Source: Apricaphanius iberus
Lineage: Eukaryota; Chordata; Actinopteri; Cyprinodontiformes; Aphaniidae
Direction: 5' to 3'
Length of the DNA: 64,000 nucleotides
Assembly (NCBI GenBank): GCA_028564705.1
Contig: JAPXFQ010002722.1
Coordinates: 806,001-870,000, forward strand
The position numbers were made by a program, and so were the translations under genes. The notes below the pieces were generated by a model that ran no database searches, was not told the origin of the DNA, and saw only the letters and a program-made list of their open reading frames with translations. Position 1 is the stretch's first letter. Every line of letters starts with the position of its first letter. Positions 35,833 through 50,500 of this stretch are shown here, in pieces.

Positions 35833-38800
35833 CTGAGACAAGGCCACAAAGTGGAAAGAAGATGAAACGCAAGGGAGGGAGAGAACACAGAAAGGAAGAG
35901 GGAAAGATATTAAAACATAGGACAGGTTAGATGAAAGAAAAGCAAATAACAAAGAAAACCTTTTGAACTTTCAACAATGACTGAAAAAAAGGTCTTTGTT
36001 TTTCACTTTTAGTAGACTGATTGGAATTCTTTGAATTAAAACGATTGCATAAAATTCCTCAAAGGCTAATAGAACAGATATTAGATGTTAAATGAACAAG
36101 AGGCAGAGAGTTTAATTTAGGGAAAAAAAATCTATATTTAAAAGATCAGAGCCGACAAAATGTCTCATGTTAGGTGTGCCTTTGTTGAAAAAAGCTCCAT
36201 ATATAACCTGATTGTTTGAGCTGTACAAGAAAAGCTGCTCTCTGTGAATATATGTGTTCATTTTATGTGTGGGACTGAGCATCTGTCTGAGTAAAGAGCA
36301 GAGGGCATGGGGTTGTGATGAGATGCTCGGAGCAAGGTGTGTAGGACGGAGGTGGCTGTTGCTTGCAGTTATCATTTAGGTACTGAGGCAGACTGAACCA
36401 ACAGCTGCCCCCGCCGGGACTCCTTGCCTGTTCTTATCAGACGCCTCCGTGATTGACGGCCAGAATTTTCCGCCTGCCAGCTGATTTGATCACACCGCTA
36501 TGGGTCCAATTTAATTTTGGGGGAGAGGGCAGGCTTTTGTCAGTGTAGGTGAGATAAGGCTGCTGCTTTACAAACCCTTTAAACAAACTGTGCAGGGAAA
36601 GGGCGTGTCAGTTGGTAGCGATCCCAGTCGTACACACACACACACACACACAATCCCCGAGTTTAATGAATAAGCAGACTCTACATTTAAACCCTTGTGC
36701 CAAAATAATGATAGAAGCCTAAAGTCAAAAGGCGAAATGATTGAATAGAGTAGGAAGCAAACTTTAAAGTATATGCACATTACAGTTTAATTTAAATAGA
36801 AATGATATGGAAATTCTAAGTAAGCTTTGCAATGTTAGGGGTAAATAAGAGGTAGTTGATTGGGATTTTATGTGATAAAAAGGTAGAATTCATGATGGAT
36901 TGTATAATGATGAGATGGCCAGTTTCTGCTAAAGCAAATTATCCTCAAATCACCTTCTAAATTTAAACAGAAAAAAACTTGTTTTGAGGATCATTTTCTG
37001 GAATTCTGTATTTGGTTTATAACAACAGTGTTCTCTTTTCTAGTGTTATTTTTTTCCACTTCATTCGTCTAAAGAGTGACTAAAAACACATTTTGCTATA
37101 AATTTGTTGTCTATGTTTGGTCTGACAAACTTTAGTCAGGTTTTTATGTTTTTCTTTTTCTCTCTCATCTTTGCACAACTACTTCTAGATTTAAAAGTTT
37201 GCAGTTTACACAGGCATGAACATTCACATTAAAAAGTAGCTAGAGCCCGCTTTAGATCCCATGATTACATTTTAGCATTTCATGATTTAAACTAAAAGTG
37301 AATTTTCTTAGATGGCCGGACCTGGGCACATACTTTCACTTTTTTGACTGATTTTTAAAATGTATTTATATTACTTACATTTCTCATTAACATTATATGC
37401 CTAAATATGTTAGAAAAAGATACAGACTGTCAAAGGGTGTTCTCATTACTTTTACATGACCGCACAAAGATGGAGTGTGTGAATAAAATCTGAAAACAAC
37501 ATCCCCATAGTGATGTATTGTGCAGGCAGCTGGTCAGAGATGTTAGATGGAATAAACCTTGGTAAAGTATACAAGACTGGGGAGCAGATTCACCTTACAA
37601 GAAGACAGACACTTAGTTTATATAGCTGGAGAAACAATTGGATGGTTTCAAGCACATTCATGTGCAAGAACGAACTACTTGAAGACTGGACTTAAATTCA
37701 TGTTAAGACTAATATGTTCAATTCAGTTAAGAATATGTGTAAGGAAAACTTGGAAATTCTGATACACAGATGGTTTCTGTCCCATCTAAATGACCTTGAG
37801 CAATTTTGTAAATAATGATTCAAAAGTGGGTCCTACAAAATATTGACTCAAGTGAACTGAATATATATAGCCCACTGCACTTTTCTGAGAATAAGTGAAA
37901 CCAAGTCTTCTTCACCGTTCACTCCCACAGATACTTTGCGCTAAACTACCACATAAAGTCCCGATAAATTACATTACACATTATGATTGCAGTGTCATAA
38001 TCTGAGGGTTGATTTACATGTGGCTGAGACCATGATTATGTGCTCGAATGGAAAACAAACAGGCAAACAAAAGTTTTATCTCTAGTTGAACAAAACAGAA
38101 AAACAAAAACATATTTGGTTTTTGCTTTCACCTGATATCATTTAAAAAAAATAGTAACTACTTTCAATAATACACTTAGGAACCAATGGCAAACAAAGTT
38201 TAAATTGAACCTAAAATCTAGGTTTACAACGTCTCACTTGGATCCGTGTATTTCATACCCATTTTTATGGTTATATGTTGTGAAACTGCCAAAACTTTTC
38301 AGTGACTGGGCATCATTTTATTCATTTTCAACAATATTTCAGTGGATATTTCCAGAGATTAGAGGTAAAAACTACAAACTGTCACTTTAATTTAATTCTC
38401 TAATAATCTTGCCTTTGGAGCGTTTTTTTTTTTTTTTTCATCCGATTTGTAAATGCTTTGGGGCATCTGCTACTTAAAAGTAAGAAATTAAGAGAAGATT
38501 CCAGTTTAAATGGGTGTTTTTTCAGCTTACATCTTAATTACTATTTGTAGTGGGATCTATGAGGTCACCTCCTGTTTGCCCCCCTCCTTGTTGACTGACT
38601 GAGAGTGTAAGTGAGAGGCATATGTTCAGCGAAGAACACATGCAGTGAATGAGAGAGAGCCTGTCCTGAGATGGAAAGATGAGAAAGGTGGGAAAGAAGA
38701 GAGAGAGACAGTTTCAGATATGCCGTGATGAAGAGAGACTGATAGAAAGCCAATGATGGGAGAATCTCTCTCTTGTTGTCTCCTGGGTGCTGCTGTCCAA

Positions 38801-41800
38801 CTGAATCAACAGCAACTTCCACACCAGTCTATTATTATCTCTTTAAGCCCAGGGATCCCACCTGTGCCACCTCCACCCTGATGAACTGGTTCATTGAGTG
38901 AGAGAAGAAACAAGAGATGAGGAGGGGGTCGGATGCTGCTGAGTCCCCCAGTTAAGCCCAGTTAATATTTCTCCGTCAGCAAGTTTGCACTCACGCATCA
39001 ACGGAGACATTTTCCTTTAATACTGTACTTCTATGTTGCCTGGGGAGTCTTGCAAAGAAAGTCAATGCCAAGATAACTGCGAGCGTAGCGTTTCTCTAAG
39101 AAGCTCCTGCAACCATTGCAGTCGTGTTTCTGATTATCAACAGTGTATCTAACTTTTTTATTTTTGAAATAAAATTCTTCAATTGAACAACTGCTGCCTC
39201 TTTCAATACTCAAAAGAGCTTTTCGTAGACAAATATAAGAAAAAGCCCCTCGTTTTCGCTATTGTAATGGACACTGAAAACTCAAAGGGCCTGATTGATC
39301 AAGATTCCTGATAATGACCACAAAATTGCATGACGCACTGGAACTTTGTTACAGTGGGTTGTCCTCCCTTTTAAGGGGGATCTACTAAGATTGTGTGCGA
39401 AATTCATAATAGGCCCAAGGAGCAGTATTCAAATGAGAAATTTGCACTGCTGCTGTGAGCTGCCCCATGGCTAGAGAGAGTAGGAATATGTGCAGGGAGT
39501 TATGACGTTTCTTTGGCAAAATAGAAACTTTGGGGTTTGTGCAACATACTTACCAAGTCTGTGGCTGTTACGGAGTGAATCACTATTAGACAAAAATATT
39601 GTGTATCATATTTCTCATTTGTCAGTAATAAATGTGTGCATTGTATATACAGCACTCTATGCTCCATTCACATTTCATGTTCCAGAGTCGGACTCATTAA
39701 AACTGCAGCATGTCCAGAACAATGTCGATAAGATTTTCATATTCTACTAATGTTGCTGAAATGTACCGCACTTTATCATGGCCCCTACTAGATGTCACGT
39801 TGCAGCTGAAAAATTTTTATCTTGAAAATATGTAATCAGAAATGCTTACTGAAATGACGTAATTTGGCCGCGGACGCGGCAAGCATAAACCAAGCTTTAG
39901 GCTTTGGGGGCTGCTGGAGAGTCCCGGAAAACATTTATTTTTTGTCATTTAAAGGAGACAGAATAGGGAATTTTGTCTAGTTTATTATAGAAATATAATA
40001 GCAGTAATCAGGAAAACTATGACAATTATATTTGACAAAATGTTAATATCTTAAAAAGTTGCTTCATAAAGTAAAATGCAGTAGACAAATGTAAACAGAA
40101 ACTCCAGTATACATACATCCATACATACCCAGACCTCCCCCCCATCCATCCATTTTCTTAACAGCTTAATCCTTAATGGGTCACGGGGGTGCTGGTGCCT
40201 ATCAGCTGTCAACGGGCGAGAGGCAGGGTACACCCTGGACAGGTCGCCAGTCCATCACAGGGCAGGACAAACAAGACAAACAACCATGCACACACTCACA
40301 CCTAAGGACAATTTACAGTGATCAATTAACCTGACAGTCATGTTTTTTTTTGGAATGTGGGAGGAAGCCAGAGTACCCGGAGGAAACCCACGCATGCACG
40401 GGGAGAACATGCAAACTCCATGCAAAAGAACCCTGGGCCAGGATACGAACCCACAACCTTCTTGCTGCAAGGCAACAGTGCTAACCACTGCGCCACCGTG
40501 CAGCCCTTTCCCCCCCATCTTGTCATGCAAAATTTTCTAAAAGAAATATAATTTGGGGGTTTAATGTTGCACATCAACACATGGTGGCTCTATAAAGTTT
40601 TAAAGTTTGGAGGGTTTTAAGATTGCCTGCTAAAATTTTCAGACTTTTTTGTAATGATAATTTGAAAACCATTTCCTTCCACTACACTTGGAGTAAGTAT
40701 CTAACAGCTTTGCACATCAGCCCATCCTTTGCAGCCCTGGCTATCCGTTTAGGGGTTTTGCTCTAGTGAAGGGCAAACATTTGCCCCATTCTCAAGCCTG
40801 TTATCAGATTGAAAAAAAAAAATTCTAACATGATTGTTCTCCAATTAGCTTCATCAATTGTGCCATACACTCTGTGGAGGTTCCCTGTTCCTGCTGGAGA
40901 AAAGCATCCCCACTGAAAGATGGAAGAACCAACACATTTCAGTGGGAAGGGTGTGTTCAGTTTTGGTCTAGTCTATAAATAAAAAGCTGTCCTGATGACA
41001 GATTCTCCTATCTGCGCTGATGTTCTTTTGTACTTCTTCAGAGTAATCACTGGCCTTCTTAGTGTTTTTTCATACTAATTTGCTAAGTGTCCAATGTGCA
41101 GTTTGATTGCTGCTTAAAGCAGACTTTTTTAGACAGCATACAACCATATGTGCTAAATTCACCTAAAAGGGGTACCCAAAATTTCTATTTGAGCAATTGA
41201 TATACAGTACAGAGGTCTTGACAAAAAATTTTAAGCAGACCTTATCATCTGTATTGCCTATTGATCTGATTCATCAACCTCACACATTGCTGTCTGCTTT
41301 TCCTCTAAGTGATGTATTGCTAAGCATTTTTTTTATTCCCCCCTTCCTGTCTCCCTGTATAAAAATGTAATAGGGCTTTAAAAAGTGTTCCCTGGTGTTT
41401 GATACTGAGATAAAGACAGTATCAAAATTCAGTTTAATGATAACAGAGATCATTTCTGTGTGGGATGCATCTTTAGAGAAGAGCAACAAATACATCCACA
41501 ACGAGCCATTGTGTTTTTTTGACTCACCAAAGCATTTGCTCTGATTGGTGGCTCGGTCCACAAAGACTTTGGCGGAGATGACGTTGCCGAAAGGAAGGAA
41601 CATTTGCATGAGCTCAGCATCTCCAAACTCCTGGGGCAGGTGATAAATAAACAGGTTGCAACCTTCCGGCCCTGGTGATGAGAGAATTACAGCAGGAAAA
41701 TTATATGGGAGCATGAACAGGATGTGCCCAGTGAGAGATGGACTGACTCTATCTCAAGTGGGAAAAAGATATTCTGCAAAATGAACGAAAAAAACAAACA

Positions 41801-44558
41801 TGAAATGATTTATAAACAACTATTTCATGCTAAACCTTATTTCAAACAAATAGTATTCTTCAAAGCTGTATATGTGTAATCGATCTGAATAGTTTATGGT
41901 AGACTACTTTTTACCACAAGAGAGTAATAACAGTATGGCCTGTGGCATTTCACTTACATTTGGTCAGTTTATTGAGAAAAGTGCTGGCAATGACAATATA
42001 GAGTAGATCTTAAAACTGGGCACACAACTGGATTTTGCAGTGGTGTGGAAGTTCGTTCCACATAAGAGGAGCGTATAAATTAAGCTGTTTCTCTATGTTT
42101 GGTTCTGATTCTAAGGTAGATTATCAGACTAAAGTAGAAGACCTGAGTGGTCTGGTTGGTTGGTATAGTGACAACAGATCTTCAACATACTTTAGTCCTA
42201 AGCGATTCAGTGATTTATAAACTAATAAAAATATTTAAAATATTTATATGAGCTACAGGGAGCCAGTGGAAGGACTTTAGAACTTTATATGTGCCCTACT
42301 TTCCTGGTTCTGGTGAAAATATAAGCAGCGGCATTCTGGATCAGCTGCAGCTTTTAGATTGACTTTTCAGGCAGACCTGTGAGAACACTGTTGCATCAAT
42401 CCAACTAAAGACAAATGCATAGATTAGTTTTTTAGATCCTGTTGCAACATTAGTCCTTAAAACATAGGTGTGTTTTGGGGGTGCATTAGTAATCTATAGG
42501 CTAACATATTATAAAACAGAACAGAAATAGAACTGTCCTTTAAAATTGATGATCAGGTATTATAAAGGAATCTAAACTTTACTGAGGTGCTTCGCAGAGG
42601 TCTAAGCTCTTCTAGATATGCTTTTCTATGTTGTTAAAGGTAATTTCTGATCGATTCAGTTTATTATATTTTTATGAGCAGTGACTGTCCAAACTTTGTG
42701 TTAGATGTATGTATATTAAACCTAAACCTAAAGGTGCATCTTACTAGCTAAGTGACTGTGGGTGTGTGTGTTTATAAAAATGTACAAACAGTAAAATGTA
42801 TCTTGCCTGGTGGGGCAGCTCTCTGGATACTCAGCCCTAAACCTCTGATCCTAGAAATGCTCCTGCCTTTAATCATAGAAATGTTTAGAGTATTGCTGCC
42901 AAGAGATGGAAAAAACAAACAAAAAACCTATAGATTAATTAATTATGATCTGTAGTTAATTAATCTAATTAATCTCACCTAATAATTGCTGAGAAAAACC
43001 CTCATCTTCGGGTATTTTAATCTACATTCATTACATTATCGTGGGAGAACAATACTGACAATAGTTTTTTTGAGTTATTTGTCCTTGAGCACATCTGTTC
43101 ACATCCGTTGGTGAAGTGTGAAGCCCAATGAGGTCCTCAAGTCTTGATAAAGCGCTGTACGACAGGCCATTTACCAGTTTACCTTGTCCAGGAGGATTGA
43201 ATGCTGAAGTCAGGGATTTGATGGAATTTATTGGGTTCCCTTAGACTGAAAACATCTGTATTTACTTGTTTTCTTCTCCTGACTGGTATCTTTGTATTAT
43301 GTAGCAAAGTTATTTCAGATTTTTAATGCTGTTTTCAGTTGAATAAATCAGGAGCCATGTCACACTAAACGTGAAAGAATTTTTGAAATGATTCATGATG
43401 TAATGTTTTTAAATCACAAAAACGTTTTTAACAGCAGTTTGTCGAATTTTGAAAGCCACTGCATGACAGCACAGAAAAGAGAAATAAGGAGAAAAAGCAG
43501 AAACACCAGGGGTTGATTGAGAGAGAAAAGCTGAGACAGTTATTGGAGAGTGAAGCACTGAGACATGGAGAAAAACAGAGAGGAGGCAGAGCACACATTA
43601 AGACATAAGCCAAGTTTTTGCTCCAATTACTGAGTGACAGTAGGACTGTCTTCCAATCTTTCCCCATCCCTCCACACTCATCTACCCAGCTGCCACATTT
43701 GTACTGGCCAATCTGGGTAAAGGCAGGAATGAACTGGAGGGAAACAGAAAGAGAGAAAGATCACAGAAACCAGCCATGGACACAGAGGGGAGGAGAAGGA
43801 GGTAGCGAGACCAACTTGATGGACTTAGGGACAGTAGGCTTGGAGCTGGCTGCTTGTCTAAGTTTCTCTCCTGTCTCATTGCTCAGGGTGATAGCATGAC
43901 GAGATGAGACTGGGTCTGCTGAGAACGCTGATAAGAGGGCTGCAGTGGTAGTTGGCTGTAGTGCCGCTATGCCTCAGCACGACAAAGGGCAGACACACAC
44001 ACACACACACACACTCAGAAAGTGATATATATATATACAGAAAGAGAGAGAGAGAAAGAGAGAAGTGACAATATTTTTTAGCAGTTAGAGAATTAAGCTC
44101 CTTCCTTGAAGGTTTAGGTATTTTATTTTAGCTTATAAACGAAAACACACTTATTTTTTTGAGAATCTCAAATCCACTTAATGCAGCCTTTTCTTAAACA
44201 TTTATGCTGTATATAAAGTTTATATAATTATGGATATGTTTAAAAATAAATGTTCTCTTCAAATAAGAGTTAAAGCTGTTACTCTGAGGTGAGGACTGCA
44301 TAGATGAAACAAATGACTATTTATGAGGTACATTTGTTCAGAGATGCTAATTCTGATTAGCCACAAAACCTGTAACAATAAACATCTCCTCCCATAAAGG
44401 TTGCAATGTGTTTTTTGTTTTTGTTTTTTATATTTGCCTAACTTGTTTTTGCGTTAACCTCTGTAATTGTTCCAGTACTTTTCTTCTTTCAACTTTTCTG
44501 ATAATGCTTTAATTTGAAATTGTTTTAATTTGTGCACATAACGCCATCATCAATAGGG

Positions 44559-44598
<40 letters not shown>

Positions 44599-47500
44599 TA
44601 TGATCCATCCATTTCCTGTCCCGTGTATCCTGAAAGGGTCATGGGCATCATCCAGCAGTCATCGAGCACAGGTTGCACGTCCATTGCACCATTATTATAA
44701 GATGTTTTCTGTTATTTAGATTTCTAAACCAAAGAAATGTTATTTTTCTCCAATAATTATTTTGTACATATAAATCTATGTAAAAACATATATCTATAAC
44801 AACATGCTAGCAAGAATATTTTGCAAAAGAAAACAACAACAACTGAAAAACTGTTGTGGTGTCTGTGGTTAGAGGTGCAGATTAGGATTCTGAAGAATTT
44901 TCTATGGTGACTCATGCAAAAACAAAGTCTGACGTGTTTTGCCGAAACTGTTCAGTGTAAGACAGAAGCTGAGATTTGACTGTTTCTGTGTAGGTTCAGA
45001 TGTATCTTGTTAAAGGGCAGGGAAGAAGATGTGGTAGTGGACTGAAACAAGCTGGGACAGCAGCCAAAACCCAGCAGAGGCAAGAACTCAGACAGGCCAC
45101 TGGCTAAGCAAAGAATTACTCGCTCTGTGTGGCCATGAGTGTGACTGTTCTTGAGTGCGGACTTGTAGACTTCAATCTTTTTTTTACTAACGAATAAAAC
45201 TCTGCTTTTGATTTACAAAGAAATTAAATCTCCGTGGACTATTTTCGATTTGAAATTACTCCACTTCATTTAAAACTTTGAACCCTAGACACATTCACAG
45301 AACTAAACAACTTTTTCTTAAAAAGTCCTGAAAACACTCAAGTTCTCCTCACCATGAATATGCATCCAACGCTGTGCTGTCTCACGTAATCATACAGTTG
45401 AATAATTAAGACTGACGAATGGCATCAAAAAAGTGTGATTTACCATCAAAGTATATCCTATGGTTTATTACATCTTATGCTTAAGAGTGCACATTATACT
45501 AGGAATAGTAATAAATGAGTATGCATGCGGCTAATTAATCTGATGAATATTTATAACCACTTAAACACATTGTAATGGACTGATTAAGCAGCCCAACACT
45601 GAGTTTGAATTAGTGCAGTTTTTGAATAATGACAGAGCAACTTTCCATCTCAGTGCTAATGTTCTTCTCTTTAAATGGGAAGCCTTTTTCTCACATTTTC
45701 CCCAGCCAGTTTTTTTCCCCTCCCTCACTAATTCAAAGCAGTGAAGTTACATTAGAATGGAACATGGCAATTATCACCTTTTATCTTGGGTGGGCGCGCT
45801 TGCTCGCTCTTACCTTCCCTCTGTTGCTGGGGAATGATGGTTGGTTGCTGGGGGTACGCTTGGCTGATTGGCGCATAGGCGGCAGGGTAGGCTGCTGTTG
45901 CAAAGGGAGAACCAGAGTGGAATTTCTCACATCTCAATTTTCATTTTTGAGACAACAAATCTCAAATCATTATTACATTGTTCACTCGGGTCCTCAAGAC
46001 ATTGCATAAATAAATTGCATTATGACTGGGAGCCAGGGCTCATTTGTCTGTTGGATCACCACACAAAAAGAATGGTAAAATGGGGAGTGGGTCGTGCAGC
46101 TAAACTGAACAGAGATACAAAGAAAAGAAAGAGAGATTTACACTATGTTAATGTGAAATTATGTTTAAGCCTTCTACAAATCTTTTTCACAGTCTTAGCC
46201 TAAAGCAGCCTAATTGAAGAGCAAATTAAGTCAGTCATCTGGTCATCTCTACCTGTCACAGTATCTACTGGAAGGAAATAGACAAATATATGGAAGTGCG
46301 AAAGTACAGAACGTAGAAGAGTTGAATCACCTGCGTAGTGCTGGACGCCTGCATATGCCTGTTGGAGAGGGTCGGTTACCGTTGGACTTTGTGCTGCGGA
46401 GAGATGAAAAGCAACACAGAGAATGAAGGGTGACTTGTAAGAAAACTAAATCAAAACAGTAACAGAAAGGAAGGAAAGTGTAAAATACAGCCAGATGTAG
46501 TGATCACATTAAATAGCGGTACAGAAAATGGCCAAACCAGAGAGTTGGGATCACACAGGAAGGGACAGCAATTTGGGTTGTCATATCTTTGACTTCTTCA
46601 AAATGCCTGCTTGCCCCAGATGTTTGCATCAAATATTAACAATGTGCCAAACAAACCACTTTGTAGTTCATTACGATTGCAGCTGCCTTTGCATAATGCA
46701 AAGATGGGGAATGAATGTCTGTCAGTTTTTTCAGGAATCCCTCCCAGACAACATTAAGAGGCTGAGGATGGGCTGAGACACATCAAATTAACAATAATGA
46801 CTGATGGATGAACGAACAGATTTGTTACGATACTGGCTCAAGGTTCTTAGAAATATACTAAAGATACTGTTGACTGAGTTTAAGAACTTTTGTTCAAATA
46901 AAAAAAAAAACTGAAATCGAAAACATTTACTTTTTTTAACATCTAGTCTTAATTAAGTTATTAAATTTGTTATTTAATTAGGTGTTTCACCTCCAAGCAT
47001 GTTCAGGATCAGCAGATGCAGGTGGGGGATGAAGTAATAGACTTGGGAATTACTAGATGTATCATTTCTTTAATTAATAAAAATCAGTGATTTCTCACCT
47101 GGGTATGGATGGATACCATTGGTGTAGATAGGTTCTGATGTAGGCTGGCCATTGCTTTGAGGTGGGAGAGCACTGAATCCGTTGACCCCAATAGGTGTGG
47201 CTATGCTTGGCACGGCTGTAGCAGAAATGCCTGGGGGTGTGCTGGTGCCTGCAATTAGATGTGGATATTATTAACTGCAGAGGCCTGTCGGCTTAAAAAT
47301 GTACATTTTCTCAACTTTGCCACCTGTCTCTAAATGTGCTGCTTGAAACTCCCAATAAAGATGTGTCCAGACTTTTTTTGAGGGGTGGTACAGGAGGGGC
47401 AGCTAGTTCTACTGGGGTAGGCACTCGTAAATCAAGGATCCGCAGTAAAAAAAAAGGAAGAAATGTATGTCCCGCGCCTTCTTTCTGATAAATGTTTTTA

Positions 47501-50500
47501 AAATAACACAGACCTTTTTCCCTCTTGTAAAACAATTGCTGAAACTAAATGTATTCTAAAGCATTGAGCTACAATATCAGACTATTTGCAACAGTCAGCA
47601 CAAAGCACAAACGTATTATGTGAAACTTCCTCTTTAATAATGTCAAAATTGTAACATTCATAAACCTGAAAAAAAAAAAAAGTTTATGACCTCATTCAGA
47701 ACACCAGAGGGGTGTGCACCTGGGGTGGCCTATTGGATTCTAGGGGTGGCAGGTGCCACCCCAGGCCACCCCCTAGACGCGCCACTGATGTTTTGTATTC
47801 TTTGTACAACTGTTTTAAATATGTTTCCCTAACAAAGGTCGGCGACACAAGAAAGTTGTTCCCTAAAAATATAAATTCTGCCGAAATTTCTCAGTGTAAG
47901 AAGTTAAGTATTCTATGAACAGTCAGCTTCCAAAACCATTCTCATGGAGGTCATCAGTTCTGAGGGAATGTCAAGTCAACAGTCCTCCCCATTATTATAT
48001 ATTCCAGACAACATTTCTGTGATAAAATGCTTTTGCTCGGTGTATGTAATATTGCAATTTTATTAGAAATGGAAATTGAGCTTTGATTTGCTGCAATCCA
48101 TGACTATTAAAAAAACATATTTAGTGAAATACTGTAATTTACTAAGATGCATCTTTATACTGAACGTAGGGGTTTGTGTTTTCTTCTTCTAAGCTCAGTC
48201 TGTCACCTTGCCAGTGGCCTTTTGCGCTGACAGAATTTTATTTTTTTTCTCCCTCTTATCTAGGTGAAGGGCATTTAAGTCATGTAGGATTATCTTTGAT
48301 AGGTATTAGTAAGAATATGTAGGCCTTGTGGATTACAAATGCCAGGTACAGCATCAAGCCACTTTATATAATACATTTGCAACAGCCTTGCCTTCAGGCA
48401 TCCTGCCTACTTAGTGTCAAGCCTTCAAAGCTCCTTATGACAAGGGCCAAATAGATAGTTCAGACTGGGGTCCAGGATTATCTAACACAAATCTTTGCTA
48501 TTATATTGCATAAGCCAAGGACTCTGCATCCCAAGTTATTGGATTGGCTCTGTTCCCAGAAAACACACAGCTTTAGAGACACAGAAGGGGAACTTGACAG
48601 GCAAAGCAAGAATGAAGAAATAATGCGTACGAAAAAGAGGTAAAAACTATAATGTGGTTGAAAATGGTGTATGGGTTTTCTCTACATATTCTATCACCAA
48701 ACCTCTCTCTGCACAAGCTTCTACTTCCTTAAACTCAATACGTACAGGCCCTGGTTTTAAAGTGAAACAGAGCTCAGATCAAAAAGAACTAACAATGTGC
48801 GCTTTATTTCTCATTTCATAGGTGGAACTACTGGCTCAGCTCTTCTATGCTCCGCTGTGTTTCACCCTTAGATGAAACTAGTAATTGAGCAACTGCTGCC
48901 ATTAGCGTTGTGAAGTCTTTTTCTTCTCGTAGAATATTCCCCTGAACAATTACTGAGTTTTTTGAGTGTTCTCTATTCTCTCAATCTGCATACAGTCATT
49001 GCAGATATTTAAAACAACTGTATAGAAATATACATTACCTTTATTTCTAATTTCCTGACATTAAATTGTAAATGACCTGCATTTGTACAGCACTTTTAAA
49101 GCCACTGGACCACAGAGTGCTTTACACTACATTCAGTCATTCACCCATTCACACACATTCACACACTGATGGTGGGAAACTACTACATTGTGGATACAGC
49201 TACCCTGGGGCAAACTGACTGAAGCAAGGCTTTCTTTTTAAAAAGTTGCTTAAATATCTGGTGTTGGCTGTATTTGATTAGACTTAGTCTGGCTCTCTTT
49301 AAGATTTCCTTGAGCCAAAGGAAAACTGCTGTTTCGCACTGTCATGGTTGCTCAGGAGGAAAGGATTGCTGCAAACGCAGTGGCTCGTTGATATTAGCTA
49401 GGTCCTGCATAAATCCGTATATTGTTTGCATTCAAAGCTGAATTTGGTTGCATTGTTTAAAAAATGGATGTATTTAGTTTAATTTGAATATTACGTTTCT
49501 TTATAAATGGAATGTATTAATTTGATCTGAATTTATATTTCTGGATGAGTTGGGACCATGACTTGACATGATATTTCTTGTGATTTCAGTGCTATATAAG
49601 TTAACTAAACAGAAACAGATTCAACTAAAGGAAGCAACAACAGCAACAGCGGGAAATCGTCGATGAATTGTATATTTTTAACTTCAACAAATGTTCCTTG
49701 TAACAAATGTTTCTCAGTAGCTGCAAGAGGCAACAACATTCCCCTGACTGACTGTGACTTTTGCCAGTTAAGGCAAAGTGTTGACGCATACCTGAGGATG
49801 GTGTCATAGGAGTAGCCACCAGACCATTGACATTAAAAGCTGCCATTTGCTGCATTTGTGCGGCAGCGATTGCTGCCATTGGGTTCAGGTAGGACCCTTG
49901 TGTTGCTGCCATCAGGGCTGCTTGCTGTTGCATCATCTGCTGTAGGATTAAAGAGCAGGGGGGGAGGCGAATGGTGAGAGAAATGAAGGGAAGGACAGAA
50001 AAGGAAAGGAGGATAAAATCGCTGCAGGATGAGAGCATGTTTACTCTTACATCTCTGTTTGCTTAGCCCATGCCTTGTTCTTGAATGGAATGCTCTGTGT
50101 CGCCTTGCAGCTTTGCTTGTCAGCTACTATAAGGCAATTTTGATCTTGCGCTCATACATGAAGAGAAAATGAAAGCTACACAAAGCCATACAGTTGCTGA
50201 ATTCTATGTACATATATGACCATATGTGTATATCTGGGAGAAAAAAACAAAACAAAAACATCGGTGTGGAGTGGGGCGGACTGTAGTGGCAGAGTTTGAG
50301 AGATAAAGTGCGAGTGGGCGATTCTCACCTGTCAGGATGAGTTGTTAGCTACTGTGTGAGTGTAAAATCTCACAGACTCCTAACTCAGGCTGTGACTTTC
50401 ATGTGTGAATATGAAATAGGGGTGGGCTGGGCTGACAGAAAAGGGCGTAAGGGGTGAACAGGTCTCTTCTCAGTAATAAAATGCACCTCTTCTTGAGCAG

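Larger units (their letters stand above)
35833..41527 (-). other. CELF intron inside RRM3
   Basis: This 5.7-kb intron splits the RNP1 motif. It holds a CA microsatellite near 36640, a Tc1 transposase relic at about 37.5-38.0 kb, a fish-type dispersed repeat at 40.13-40.51 kb and a minus-strand Tc1 relic at 40.6-41.15 kb. The block at 36390-36520 is GC-richer and non-coding and could be a conserved regulatory element; that is a guess. Confidence 0.85.
41672..45813 (-). other. CELF intron before RRM3
   Basis: This 4.1-kb intron holds a fish dispersed repeat at about 42.02-42.48 kb, a short LINE-tail-like segment near 43.1 kb, a compound AC/AT/GA microsatellite at 43.99-44.06 kb, and an ATT microsatellite with an adjoining repeat at 44.56-44.69 kb. 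I see no coding sequence in it. Confidence 0.85.

Noticed and set aside
39240..39990. Possible DNA transposon beginning near GGGCCTGATTGATCAAGATT
   Set aside because: Only faint resemblance to Harbinger/ISL2EU-type ends; I could not find a matching opposite end.
45752..45937. The whole minus-strand frame of 61 codons around the YAPIS exon as coding
   Set aside because: Only 45814-45894 is exonic; the extra residues on both sides read through the splice sites into introns.
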